Below, piece after piece: positions 27,101-34,202 of a stretch of 64,000 bases of DNA; position 1 is the first letter of the stretch, and each line of letters opens with the position of its first letter. Origin of the DNA: Arthrobacter sp. V1I9 (lineage in GTDB: Bacteria; Actinomycetota; Actinomycetes; Actinomycetales; Micrococcaceae); NCBI RefSeq assembly GCF_030817075.1, contig NZ_JAUSYU010000001.1, positions 3,224,001 to 3,288,000 of the forward strand, given 5' to 3'. The position numbers and the translations under genes are program-made. The notes below the pieces were generated by a model. The model made no database searches. It had not been told where the DNA came from and saw nothing but the letters and a program-made list of their open reading frames with translations.

Positions 27101-27261
27101 GAGGCGGCCTTTTTGGCAGCTATTGCCAGGCCTTGTCCGGCCGGCGCCGCGGTAGCGGGGCTCATGACCATCGAGGTGAGGAGAAGAGGTAAACCAACGG
27201 CCAGCGCCGCGGCCTTCCGGAATCCCGCGGCCCGCAGAGGGCTCTTTCCAGTTGATTTCAC
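24133..27261 (-). CDS. Secreted S8-family serine peptidase (subtilase) with PA domain
   Basis: A 1042-residue protein. A signal peptide (AAALAVGLPLLLTSMVMSPATAA) is followed by an inhibitor I9-type propeptide (DGRYIVVLAG through VLVVAPD). The catalytic domain has Asp in GVIDSGYAPDNP, His in GSHGTHTATTAAGN and Ser in SGTSMAAPHITGFG, so the triad is complete. A protease-associated domain is inserted before the serine (VVVCDRGVVDRTAKS...GMILVN). The C-terminal 350 residues are beta-rich fibronectin-like and pre-peptidase-type domains, as in cucumisin-like subtilases. The start GTG 27261 follows AAAGGG; the upstream ATG at 27348 falls in the promoter. It faces the SSI-like genes, possible regulators of its activity. 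Confidence 0.93.
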   Translation of the reverse strand: MKSTGKSPLRAAGFRKAAALAVGLPLLLTSMVMSPATAAPAGQGLAIAAKKAASADFKDGRYIVVLAGAAAAGYEGETPGLGATKPQNGRKLDAGSPNYKAYDAHLRKRQSEVAASQGVTPRKQFTAALNGFSAELTAAQAMELSRDDRVLVVAPDTENAPDYTTTDFLKLTGPDGVWAKQFGGEANAGKGVVVGVIDSGYAPDNPFLQGGPVQPLRGPAQVGVPYRTAEGRIAMLKADGTTFVGECQKGQGTGAAFDGSLCNSKVIGARYFADSFLQSVAPGNRAPQELISPVDVGSHGTHTATTAAGNANVEQTIDGSGFGKSSGVAPAAKVSVYKVCWEDTNPDTGGCYSSASVDAVEAAIKDGVDVLNYSISGNNNSTTDPVALAFLNAAAAGVFVSASAGNSGPAVSTVNHASPWLTTVAASTFPSDLLGTVKVSDGSLYRGASIMKSEVVNKPVVVAAAAAAAGAANPNLCGPGSLDAAKVAGKVVVCDRGVVDRTAKSQEVQDKGGVGMILVNLTNSSEDADNHVLPTVHVNAPKSLELKSKLEVNSALTVSLVKGDLTGEPPAPAPQVAGFSSRGPSLASGGDLLKPDIAAPGVNVLAGVSTIGNKGEQFGFMSGTSMAAPHITGFGALVLSKQPKWTPAMVKSAMMTTAYLLVHADGSANTDPFQGGAGHIDSTRVLDPGLVYNSGIKDWLGFLNGQGVDTGAPQAGSIAARDLNLPSIALGSLVGEVQVKRRLTALVPGMYRPEVNMPGFNVQVEPNALNFAKAGQTREVTLTIRNESAPVGKFSTGTLTWKGPRTVSSPIAIRPVDAQIAPSFSFSSATGSGSGVMELVSGSDNPIKVGVEGLAPLSQTAITKTPGEYAPANDAHNALLRVTVPTGASFARLGVQAQSNDVDWDMVVYAPNASGSLTATQVATASASEFLDLEAPRAGTYYIVANLYSTPDNGAASASVQAVTFAGDAGNLKVEPNPIVAPNGTATSATLSWSGLSEGAYLSRLSLGENGIRTWVNVQVGAASTAPSGAPQVALADAVPAG

Positions 27262-27309
27262 GCGCAACCCTTTCACGATGTACCGGCCCAGCCAGATGGG
27301 GGGCCAGAA

Positions 27310-27352
27310 ACTATAGGCTTGGGACCGCGGAATGACAGGTTTTGTCATTCCG
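27310..27352 (-). promoter_or_regulatory. Promoter and operator of the S8 peptidase gene
   Basis: On the minus strand CTGTCA (27333-27338) and TATAGT (27310-27315) are spaced by 17 bp, a good housekeeping promoter. A perfect 10-bp inverted repeat, CGGAATGACA-N5-TGTCATTCCG at 27328-27352, covers the -35 box, so a bound protein would repress. The implied 5' leader is about 40 nt with a good ribosome-binding site. Confidence 0.65.
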
Positions 27353-27462
27353 TGAGACCAGCCGATTCATAGAGTACAGACTGATAGCTGAATATGACAT
27401 AGAGCACATTCGTGAATTATTTGCCAGTCACACGCTGCCCCGCTCAGGGCAGGATGGCATGG

Positions 27463-27487
27463 AAAAGGGCGCCCCGCAGGGCGCCCT
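27463..27487 (-). terminator. Terminator of the small membrane protein gene
   Basis: Read on the minus strand, AGGGCGCCC, a four-base loop and GGGCGCCCTTTT form a GC-rich hairpin with a T run. It begins about 33 bp beyond the stop of the gene ending at 27520. Confidence 0.75.
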
Positions 27488-27519
27488 GGCACGCTGGGAT
27501 TGGGTGCGCGCGTGCGCTG

Positions 27520-27702
27520 CTACCGTGGGGTGCGCACCACGTCGCTGATCCACTGCCTGGTCTTTTCATCCAGTGGTCCCGCAACCCGGTTGTCCCGGGC
27601 AAACCGGTCGGCTTTGATCTTCTGGAGCACCATGCGCCCCAGCCCCGCGAACACTGCGGCGGCAACCATGGGCAACAGCACGGATCTTGATTTCTCAGCC
27701 AT
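27520..27702 (-). CDS. Small membrane protein (60 aa)
   Basis: A 60-residue protein, MAEKSRSVLLPMVAAAVFAG at its start. Residues 8-23 form a short hydrophobic segment, followed by a basic then polar tail (KIKADRFARDNRV...DEKTRQWISDVVR). AGGA seven bases before ATG 27702 is a fair ribosome-binding site, and a terminator follows, both supporting a real gene. No family is recognised with confidence. It is divergent from the purine operon. Confidence 0.6.
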   Translation of the reverse strand: MAEKSRSVLLPMVAAAVFAGLGRMVLQKIKADRFARDNRVAGPLDEKTRQWISDVVRTPR

Positions 27703-27971
27703 TCAGCAATCCTAGTGATACCAACGGCTCAACTCCAGAACCCCGTCGCAACTCCCTGCGGCCACCTTTGAAGCCCGGGACCGTGTGTGCATCATGTGGC
27801 CGGAATCCGCCGAATACAGGGAGGGGCGCTCCGGCCGGTAGAATGGACTAGCAAGCTCGCGGAGCGCCCGTCCACAAGGTTCAACAAAGTGTGTCCCAAC
27901 ACCTTCGGTACGGCGTGAGACGGCACTTCTCCGCTGCGCCCTTACCCAAGCTCACGCACAGGAGTTACCGG
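27703..27971. other. Leader and promoter region of the purSQL operon
   Basis: This 269-bp region contains no gene. A -10-like TAGAAT lies at 27839-27844, without a convincing -35, leaving a leader of about 125 nt before purS. I see no recognisable purine riboswitch core or strong attenuator hairpin in it. AGGAG precedes the purS start. Confidence 0.4.
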
Positions 27972-28223
27972 ATGCCCCGGATCGTTGTTGACGTTATGCC
28001 CAAGCCCGAAATTCTGGACCCGCAGGGGAAGGCTATCGTCGGCGCCCTCCCCCGGCTGGGCTTCACCAGCTTTAGCTCTGTCCGCCAGGGCAAGCGTTTT
28101 GAACTGACGGTCGACGGCGAGGTGACCGAGGAGATCCTGACCCAGGCCCGCGATGCCGCAGAGACCCTCCTGTCCAACCCCGTGATCGAGGACGTCGTCA
28201 ACGTCGAGGTCGTCGAGGCCTAG
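27972..28223 (+). CDS. purS: Phosphoribosylformylglycinamidine synthase subunit PurS
   Basis: An 83-residue protein, [20 protein letters not shown] at the start, matching PurS throughout ([22 protein letters not shown]). PurS bridges PurL and PurQ in the three-subunit FGAM synthase, which makes formylglycinamidine ribonucleotide in purine synthesis. The start at 27972 has AGGAG seven bases upstream. It stops one base before the purQ start. Confidence 0.95.
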   Translation: MPRIVVDVMPKPEILDPQGKAIVGALPRLGFTSFSSVRQGKRFELTVDGEVTEEILTQARDAAETLLSNPVIEDVVNVEVVEA

Positions 28224-28224
28224 G

Positions 28225-29010
28225 ATGACTGAAATTCCCCTGATCGGCGAGGCCAACGCCGTCGCCGCAGACGCTCCAGGTGCTCGCCGCCTCGCCGGTG
28301 CACGGATCGGCGTGGTCACCTTTCCCGGGACCCTCGATGACCGTGACGCTTCCCGCGCCGTCCGCCTGGCCGGCGGCACCGCCGTCGAGCTCTGGCATGC
28401 CGACACCGAGCTCGGTGACGTGGACGCCGTCGTGATTCCCGGCGGTTTCTCCTACGGCGACTACCTGCGTGCCGGCGCCATCGCGCGTTTCGCACCGCTG
28501 ATGTCCAGGATCATCGACGCCGCCAACAGCGAGGCCAGGCTTCCCGTGCTGGGCATCTGCAACGGCTTCCAGATCCTCACGGAGTCGCACCTGCTGCCCG
28601 GTTCGATGATCAAGAACGACCACCTGAAGTTCATGTGCCGCGACCAGGTCCTGCGCGTCGAGAACAGCAATACTGCATGGACCCTGGACTACCAGGCAGG
28701 CCAGGAAATCACTGTGCCGCTGAAGAACCAGGACGGCCAGTACCTCGCGGACGACAAGACCCTGGACGCGCTCGAGGCTGAGGGCCGCGTGGTGTTCCGC
28801 TATGTAGGGTTCAACCCCAACGGCTCCCGCCGCGACATCGCAGGCATCTCCAACGCTGCCGGCAACGTTGTAGGCCTCATGCCTCACCCCGAACACGCCG
28901 TGGAGGCCGGATTCGGCCCGGAATCGCTTGACGGCGTCGGCGGGTCCGACACCGACGGGCTGGGTTTCTTCACCTCCGTTTTGACCAAGATTGTGGGAGG
29001 CGACAAGTGA
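28225..29010 (+). CDS. purQ: Phosphoribosylformylglycinamidine synthase subunit PurQ (glutaminase)
   Basis: A 261-residue class I glutamine amidotransferase. The nucleophile Cys is in [12 protein letters not shown] near residue 112, the oxyanion region in [21 protein letters not shown], and the His/Glu pair in [10 protein letters not shown] near residue 220. It supplies ammonia to PurL. The N-terminus carries about 25 extra residues before [14 protein letters not shown], so a later start is possible. Its TGA overlaps the purL GTG start. Confidence 0.96.
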   Translation: MTEIPLIGEANAVAADAPGARRLAGARIGVVTFPGTLDDRDASRAVRLAGGTAVELWHADTELGDVDAVVIPGGFSYGDYLRAGAIARFAPLMSRIIDAANSEARLPVLGICNGFQILTESHLLPGSMIKNDHLKFMCRDQVLRVENSNTAWTLDYQAGQEITVPLKNQDGQYLADDKTLDALEAEGRVVFRYVGFNPNGSRRDIAGISNAAGNVVGLMPHPEHAVEAGFGPESLDGVGGSDTDGLGFFTSVLTKIVGGDK

Positions 29011-31316
29011 GCATCGACACCACCAAGAAGTTCAACATCGACACTGTTGAAAACGCCGCGAAGACACCGGACACCGAGCTGCCCTGGGCCGAACTGGGCC
29101 TGAAGCGCAACGAGTTCGACGAGATCGTCAAGGTCCTGGGCCGCCGCCCCACCGGCGCCGAGCTCGCCATGTACTCCGTGATGTGGAGCGAGCACTGCTC
29201 CTACAAGTCCTCCAAGAACCACCTGCGCCAGTTCGGCGAAAAAGTGACGCCGGAGATGAAGAAGGACATGCTGGTGGGCATCGGCGAGAATGCCGGCGTC
29301 ACCAACCTGGGGGACGGCTGGGCCGTGACCTTCAAGATCGAGTCGCACAACTCGCCGTCGTTCGTTGAGCCGTACCAGGGCGCCGCGACCGGCATCGGCG
29401 GCATTGTCCGCGACATCATCTCCATGGGAGCCCGCCCGGTGGCCGTGATGGATCCGCTGCGCTTCGGCGCCATCGACCACCCGGACACCGCACGCGTGAT
29501 GCACGGTGCCGTTGCCGGCATCGGCGGCTACGGCAACTCCCTGGGCCTGCCGAACATCGGCGGCGAAATGGTGTTCGACGCCGTGTACCAGGGCAACCCG
29601 CTGGTGAACGCCCTCGCTGTTGGCGTCATGCGCCACGAGGACATCCGCCTGGCCAACGCCTCCGGCAAGGGCAACAAGGTGGTCCTGTTCGGTGCCCGCA
29701 CCGGCGGTGACGGCATCGGCGGCGCCTCGGTGCTGGCTTCCGAGTCCTTCGACGACACCAAGCCTTCGAAGCGTCCAGCCGTCCAGGTGGGCGACCCGTT
29801 CGCCGAGAAGGTCCTGATCGAGTGCTGCCTGGAACTGTTCAAGGGCTCACTGGTTGAAGGCATCCAGGACCTGGGCGCCGCAGGCATCTCCTGCGCCACC
29901 TCGGAACTGGCATCCAACGGCGACGGCGGCATGGCGGTTGAGCTGACTTCCGTGCTGCTGCGCGACCCCACGCTGACCCCGGGCGAAATCCTGATGTCCG
30001 AGTCGCAGGAACGCATGATGGCTGTGGTCACGCCCGGGAACGTGGAAGCGTTCGAGGCGGTCATGGACAAGTGGGCAGTCGAGTACGCCTGGCTGGGCGA
30101 GGTGACGGACAGCGGCCGCCTTATCATCACGTGGGAAGGCGAGGTGATTGTCGACGTCGATCCCCGCACCGTGGCGCACGACGGCCCGGTCTACGACCGC
30201 CCGTTCGCCCGTCCCGAGTGGCAGGACGCCGTGCAAGCAGACTCCTTCACGGGCTCCGTGCAGGACGCAGGCCGCCCCTCCGCTCCGGCCGAACTGGCCA
30301 AGGCCGTCACCGAACTGGTGGCATCACCGAACATGTGCTCCAAGTCCTGGATCACCAACCAGTACGACCGCTACGTAGGCGGCAACACCTCCATGGCGTT
30401 CCCCGATGACGCCGGCGTGGTCCGCGTTGACGAGGAAAGCGGCTTGGGCGTGGCCCTGGCTACCGACGCCAACGGCCGCTACACCTACCTCGATCCATAC
30501 CACGGTGCGCAGCTGGCGCTGGCCGAGGCCTACCGGAACGTTGCCACCTCCGGCGCCGTCCCCATGGCCGTCAGCGACTGCCTGAACTTCGGCTCCCCAG
30601 AGGACCCGGACGTTATGTGGCAGCTTGCCGAAGCCATCCGCGGCCTGTCCGACGCCTGCATGGTGCTGGGCATTCCGGTCACCGGCGGCAACGTCTCCCT
30701 GTACAACCAGACCGGCACCACGCCGATCCACCCCTCCCCCGTGGTGGCGGTGCTGGGCAAGCTCGACGACGTCGCCCGCCGCACGCCGTCGGGCTGGCGC
30801 GAGGACGGGCAGGCCATCTACCTGCTGGGCACCACCGCCGCAGAGCTGGACGGTTCCGAATGGGCCAACATGCGCGGCCACCTGGGCGGGCAGCCGCCCA
30901 AGGTCGACCTCGACGCCGAGCGCGCACTGGGCGAGATCCTGATCAACGCCTCGCGCGACGGCATGATCGACTCCGCACACGACCTTTCCGAGGGCGGCCT
31001 CGCGGCTGCCCTGGTGGAGTCCTCGCTGCGCTACGGCGTGGGTGCCCGGATCGCCCTGCAGGACATCCTGGACCGGGACGGCGTGGACCTGTTCACGGCA
31101 CTCTTCTCCGAGTCCCAGGGCCGTGCCGTGGTGGGCGTCCCCCGCTCGGAGGAAGTCCGCTTCACGGACATGTGCACCGCCCGCGGCTTCGCCCACACCC
31201 GTATTGGTGTGGTGGACGCCGCCAGCGGCACCCTGGAGATCAACGGTGTGGCGGGCCTGTCCCTGGACGCCCTCCGTGAAGCCCACGAGGCGACGCTGCC
31301 GAAGTACTTCGGCTAA
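29007..31316 (+). CDS. purL: Phosphoribosylformylglycinamidine synthase subunit PurL
   Basis: A 769-residue small-type PurL, the ATP-dependent synthetase subunit of FGAM synthase. Recognisable segments are [19 protein letters not shown] near residue 55, the nucleotide-binding [40 protein letters not shown] and the second-half [16 protein letters not shown]. Length and order match the PurS-dependent subfamily. The start is GTG 29007 within the purQ stop (GTGA). It closes the operon; a hairpin-bearing repeat follows. Confidence 0.97.
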   Translation: MSIDTTKKFNIDTVENAAKTPDTELPWAELGLKRNEFDEIVKVLGRRPTGAELAMYSVMWSEHCSYKSSKNHLRQFGEKVTPEMKKDMLVGIGENAGVTNLGDGWAVTFKIESHNSPSFVEPYQGAATGIGGIVRDIISMGARPVAVMDPLRFGAIDHPDTARVMHGAVAGIGGYGNSLGLPNIGGEMVFDAVYQGNPLVNALAVGVMRHEDIRLANASGKGNKVVLFGARTGGDGIGGASVLASESFDDTKPSKRPAVQVGDPFAEKVLIECCLELFKGSLVEGIQDLGAAGISCATSELASNGDGGMAVELTSVLLRDPTLTPGEILMSESQERMMAVVTPGNVEAFEAVMDKWAVEYAWLGEVTDSGRLIITWEGEVIVDVDPRTVAHDGPVYDRPFARPEWQDAVQADSFTGSVQDAGRPSAPAELAKAVTELVASPNMCSKSWITNQYDRYVGGNTSMAFPDDAGVVRVDEESGLGVALATDANGRYTYLDPYHGAQLALAEAYRNVATSGAVPMAVSDCLNFGSPEDPDVMWQLAEAIRGLSDACMVLGIPVTGGNVSLYNQTGTTPIHPSPVVAVLGKLDDVARRTPSGWREDGQAIYLLGTTAAELDGSEWANMRGHLGGQPPKVDLDAERALGEILINASRDGMIDSAHDLSEGGLAAALVESSLRYGVGARIALQDILDRDGVDLFTALFSESQGRAVVGVPRSEEVRFTDMCTARGFAHTRIGVVDAASGTLEINGVAGLSLDALREAHEATLPKYFG

Positions 31317-31334
31317 GGACCGGAGCAAACCCAC

Positions 31335-31446
31335 CGATTGCTCCGTAACTGCCCTTTCGACGCAACACAACGGCAGTTACGGAGCCCACACCGGCGAGGG
31401 GCCCGGCCTGAGCTTGCGAAGGCCGGGAGCCGGTGGGGAGCAATCG
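31335..31446. repeat. Composite inverted-repeat element, related to the 63-bp repeat family (copy 1)
   Basis: The outer arms CGATTGCTCC (31335-31344) and GGAGCAATCG (31437-31446) are perfect inverted copies. Inside, GCTCCGTAACTGCC pairs with GGCAGTTACGGAGC at 31339-31385, and GGCCCGGCCT pairs with AGGCCGGGAGCC further on. The terminal sequences match the two 63-bp copies at 32443 and 32811. It lies between the convergent purL and DUF559-like genes, where it may also terminate transcription. Confidence 0.75.
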
Positions 31447-31450
31447 ATGC

Positions 31451-32389
31451 TCATCGCCGCAGCCGCCAGCCGGCCTGGACCAGCGCAACCTGGACTTTGG
31501 CCGCGGCCGGCTTCGCGTCGTTGACCATGTGTCGCTTGGAGATCCGGACTTCGGTCCATCCCAAGGCTAAGTAACGTTCCGATCGCGCGATGTCCCGGAC
31601 AATTTGCCCCTCCTCGCCGTGGTGTTCACCCTCGTACTCGATCCCGATCCGATACTTCCGATAGGACAGGTCCGGCTCGTGATGCCTGGTGCCGTCCTCG
31701 GTGATGATCGGCACGTTCAGCTCCGGTTCTGGCAGCCCGGCGCGAACGATAGCGAGCCGGAGGAGCGTCTCCTGTGGCGAATCGCTTCCCACCCGGATGA
31801 GCTTGATGGCTTCCTTGGCCCTGCGCAAACCACGTTTTCCCTTGTGCCGGTCGATCATTAGCTGAAGATCGGCAAGGCTGCAGAGAGGCATGCCCCTGCC
31901 TTCAAGAGCAGCGCGCGGAACGCGGACACAACTGTCCCCCATGGCGACAAGGTCATCAACAGAGAGCAATTCCGCCATATCAAGCCATGTGCGCTCCGGA
32001 GTGGTCACAGGGACCCCGTCCTTTGTGGTCACCTCGTCTTCGTAGAGTTTCATACGGTGCACAACCACGTGGGGTCTGTTCAGGTGCGCTTCACCTTCCG
32101 GGCGGATGATGTGGTGCATGTCGGCTGTTTGCTTTCGCACCCGCGGGAGCGATAGGAGCTCAGCAGCGGTGAGGTGTGATGCGGCGCATCGCTCGTTAAC
32201 CTCGATGAAAGGCTGCACCCTGACGGTCAACGGAAGCATCGCCGTCGGGCCCTGCACCCGGATACTCTTGCCGAGGCGGGTCAGGGACCGGTGCCGCAAT
32301 CGTTTTGGTGATACTCCCGCGCGTTCCGCTGCAGCAACAGTGAACGGGCGGCCCTGGAGATCCTCCGGAAGGGGGCGTGCTGTCTTCAT
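31451..32389 (-). CDS. DUF559-type endonuclease-like protein with N-terminal AbiEi-like region
   Basis: A 312-residue protein. The N-terminal part (FTVAAAERAGVSPKRLRHRS) looks like the winged-helix region of AbiEi-type proteins. The C-terminal 110 residues match the DUF559/Vsr-like nuclease fold: EPDLSYRKYRIGIEYEGEHH has the metal-binding Asp and Glu-x-Glu pattern, then YLALGWTEVRISKRHM. Such chromosomal actinobacterial proteins are common and of unknown role; a DNase activity is inferred. The gene lies between two copies of a dispersed inverted repeat and starts at ATG 32389 with no strong ribosome-binding site. Confidence 0.72.
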   Translation of the reverse strand: MKTARPLPEDLQGRPFTVAAAERAGVSPKRLRHRSLTRLGKSIRVQGPTAMLPLTVRVQPFIEVNERCAASHLTAAELLSLPRVRKQTADMHHIIRPEGEAHLNRPHVVVHRMKLYEDEVTTKDGVPVTTPERTWLDMAELLSVDDLVAMGDSCVRVPRAALEGRGMPLCSLADLQLMIDRHKGKRGLRRAKEAIKLIRVGSDSPQETLLRLAIVRAGLPEPELNVPIITEDGTRHHEPDLSYRKYRIGIEYEGEHHGEEGQIVRDIARSERYLALGWTEVRISKRHMVNDAKPAAAKVQVALVQAGWRLRR

Positions 32390-32442
32390 CGCACCATCAG
32401 AACAGAATTGCGTCAGGTGCCGCAGAAGTTATCCACACCCCT

Positions 32443-32505
32443 CATCGAGTGCTCCATAACCGCCGTTTTGGGAGGTCAAAAGGGCCGTTGTGGAGCAATC
32501 GATGG
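32443..32505. repeat. 63-bp dispersed inverted-repeat element, copy 2
   Basis: The unit starts CATCGAGTGCTCCATAACCG and ends GTTGTGGAGCAATCGATGG, with an internal TTTTGGGAGG-TCAAAA dyad. The termini are imperfect inverted copies of each other (CATCGA-TGCTCC / GGAGCA-TCGATG). It has the same length and architecture as the copy at 32811-32873 and fills the gap between the DUF503 and DUF559-like genes. Confidence 0.8.
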
Positions 32506-32507
32506 AA

Positions 32508-32801
32508 TTAGTCCTCGCTGTGGTGGTCCCGCTGCCTCGCGCTGAGGAGCTCGATTTCGGGCCGTCCGGCCACAAAGCGTTCGACGGCGTCGAGCACCTC
32601 CACGAGGTGCGCCCGGTCCGCTGCCACGAGGCCGGCGCCGACCTGTGAGCGCCGGTACTGGTCGTGGTCCCCTACCTCAGCGACGGAGACGTCGTAGCGG
32701 CGCTTGATGTCAGCGAGCAGGGGCCTGATGACGGAGCGTTTCTCCTTAAGGCTTTGGACGTCGCCCAGGAGGATGTCGAATTCGATCCAGCCGATCCACA
32801 T
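32508..32801 (-). CDS. DUF503 family protein (YlxP-like)
   Basis: A 97-residue protein reading MWIGWIEFDILLGDVQSLKE at its start, with KRSVIRPLLADIKRRYDVSV and a hydrophobic C-terminal helix. This matches DUF503/YlxP, a small ferredoxin-like-fold protein often encoded near ribosome-maturation genes; a role in RNA or ribosome biology has been suggested but is unproven. TACGAT six bases before ATG 32801 indicates leaderless transcription. Confidence 0.85.
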   Translation of the reverse strand: MWIGWIEFDILLGDVQSLKEKRSVIRPLLADIKRRYDVSVAEVGDHDQYRRSQVGAGLVAADRAHLVEVLDAVERFVAGRPEIELLSARQRDHHSED

Positions 32802-32810
32802 GCGCCTATC

Positions 32811-32873
32811 GTATCCATTGCTCCGTAACTGCCGTTCTGAGGCTCAAAAGGACCTCCACGGAGCAGTCGATGG
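32811..32873. repeat. 63-bp dispersed inverted-repeat element, copy 3
   Basis: The unit starts TATCCATTGCTCCGTAACTG and ends CCACGGAGCAGTCGATGG. It is alignable end to end with the copy at 32443-32505, with the same central TGAGG-CTCAAAAGG region. Its left end overlaps the likely -10 box of the DUF503 gene (32808-32813), so the element may carry part of that promoter. Confidence 0.8.
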
Positions 32874-32875
32874 AG

Positions 32876-33193
32876 CTAGATGGTGAGCTCGCCCATTTGG
32901 TCCCAGCCCTCGCCGTCGAGCTGGCGGCTGATGATCCGGGGAGTCTCAGCGAGGGCCTGGGGCATGTCCGCCATGGCCTGCTTAAAGTGTGCGCTGTTGA
33001 CGTGGTCGCCTGCGGCGTCGTCCTTGAACGCTTCCACCAGGACGTACTCGTTCGGGTCCTCCAGGCTGCGGGACCAGTCAAACCACAGGTTGCCCGGCTC
33101 CTGCCGGGTGGCCTGGGTGAAGTCGGCCACCAAGGCAGGCCAGCGCTCCGACCATTCGGGCTTGACCTTGAACTTAACGACGATAAAGATCAC
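32876..33193 (-). CDS. Antibiotic biosynthesis monooxygenase (ABM)-domain protein
   Basis: A 105-residue protein: MIFIVVKFKVKPEWSERWPA, then TRQEPGNLWFDWSRSLEDPN and EYVLVEAFKDDAAGDHVNS. This is the dimeric alpha/beta-barrel ABM fold of YgiN-like quinol monooxygenases. The conserved aromatic, Asn and His residues of the active-site cleft are present. The substrate is unknown. Its ATG overlaps the stop of the DUF1990 gene by four bases (33190-33193), so it is part of a three-gene operon. Confidence 0.85.
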   Translation of the reverse strand: MIFIVVKFKVKPEWSERWPALVADFTQATRQEPGNLWFDWSRSLEDPNEYVLVEAFKDDAAGDHVNSAHFKQAMADMPQALAETPRIISRQLDGEGWDQMGELTI

Positions 33194-33729
33194 GGGGATT
33201 TTCCTTCCGCGGCGAGTTGGCGTGCCCCTTCAATGTACCGGGAAGTGACGTGGCGCTGCGCTGCCCGCGTGACCACTCCGCCGGCGGCGTAAAACCAGCT
33301 GCCCGGTTTGCTGAATGCCCGGATTCGAAGGAGAACTTCGGCACCTCCGTTGATCTCCACCTCGAAGGATTCTTCGCCCCGGGCCGGATGCCCGGGCAAC
33401 GCTCCGTACCCGAATCCGGCCGATTGAGGCATGCCCGCCGGCAGGGGTTCGCGGGCCCACACCACCTGGCAGGGCGCGTCCAGCCGGAAGGGCCCGACGC
33501 AGAAGCCGCTCACCACCCTCGCCCCGGGCACCACGCGCGGCGAATCAGTGCGGACCCGAAGGCCTGCACGCCGCTGCAGCTCCCATGAAAGGATGCCGGC
33601 GGCCACCTGCTGGTAAGCGCTCATGCCGCTGCCGAGGTGAACCTCCTCCAGCACAGTCGCGTAGCCCGCCGGCGCCGCACCGTGCTCCGTGCCCCCGATG
33701 CCGGGGTAGTTCAAATCACCATCTGCCAT
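33190..33729 (-). CDS. DUF1990 family protein
   Basis: About 179 residues from ATG 33729, supported by GAGGA eight bases upstream. The sequence has the DUF1990 features: LNYPGIGGTEHGAAPAGYAT, WELQRRAGLRVRTDSPRVVPGARV, FGYGALPGHPARGEESFEVE and the closing AQRHVTSRYIEGAR. The family resembles lipid-binding SRPBCC-fold proteins, and its function is unknown. It sits between the YjbR-like and ABM genes in one operon. Confidence 0.85.
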   Translation of the reverse strand: MADGDLNYPGIGGTEHGAAPAGYATVLEEVHLGSGMSAYQQVAAGILSWELQRRAGLRVRTDSPRVVPGARVVSGFCVGPFRLDAPCQVVWAREPLPAGMPQSAGFGYGALPGHPARGEESFEVEINGGAEVLLRIRAFSKPGSWFYAAGGVVTRAAQRHVTSRYIEGARQLAAEGKSP

Positions 33730-33740
33730 GCGCCTGGTCC

Positions 33741-34157
33741 TCACAGATTTTCTCCCCTTGCCCCTGCCAGGCGGGCCCAGCCAAGCTGCTCCTGCTGCTT
33801 CCGGCTGAGGCCTGCCACCACCAGGTCGTAGGAGTCCTCCACCATGTCCCGGACCATGTCATCCGGCAGCCCGCCATCCAGGCGGACGCCGTTCCAATGC
33901 GTCTTGTTCATATGCCACGCTCCGGTAATTTCGGGGTGTACCGTGCGCAGCTGGGCAGCCAGGGTGGGCTCACACTTGAGGTTCACGTAAAAGTCCTGGG
34001 AGTCCATCGAGGACAAGGCAAAGAGCTTGGCCTCATGCCGCGCACCGCCGGCAACATCTGCCCGGACCTTGTATACGGCCGTCTCCGGCCCGAACGGGTA
34101 ATCCTCGTACGCGCCGGGAAACGAGAGGCAGATTTTCCTCAGTGCAGCAGGGTCCAT
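33741..34157 (-). CDS. MmcQ/YjbR family DNA-binding protein
   Basis: A 138-residue protein with the YjbR signature: FPGAYEDYPFGPETAVYKVRA-like segments, LNLKCEP-type FYVNLKCEPTLAAQL, and AWHMNKTHWNGVRLDGGLPD. The CyaY-like fold is proposed to bind DNA; the role is unclear. A TAGGCT box six bases before ATG 34157 indicates a leaderless transcript, divergent from the equally leaderless oxygenase gene at 34203. It heads the operon continuing with DUF1990 and ABM. Confidence 0.88.
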   Translation of the reverse strand: MDPAALRKICLSFPGAYEDYPFGPETAVYKVRADVAGGARHEAKLFALSSMDSQDFYVNLKCEPTLAAQLRTVHPEITGAWHMNKTHWNGVRLDGGLPDDMVRDMVEDSYDLVVAGLSRKQQEQLGWARLAGARGENL

Positions 34158-34202
34158 GCAGGAAGCCTACAAAGCCTGCTCTTGCGGTGCTAGTCTGCGA
34201 GG

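Noticed and set aside
31451..32389. Abortive-infection or restriction system based on AbiEi-like and nuclease-like regions
   Set aside because: No AbiEii toxin, methyltransferase or other defence gene is nearby. The neighbours are small housekeeping proteins, so a defence role is unsupported.
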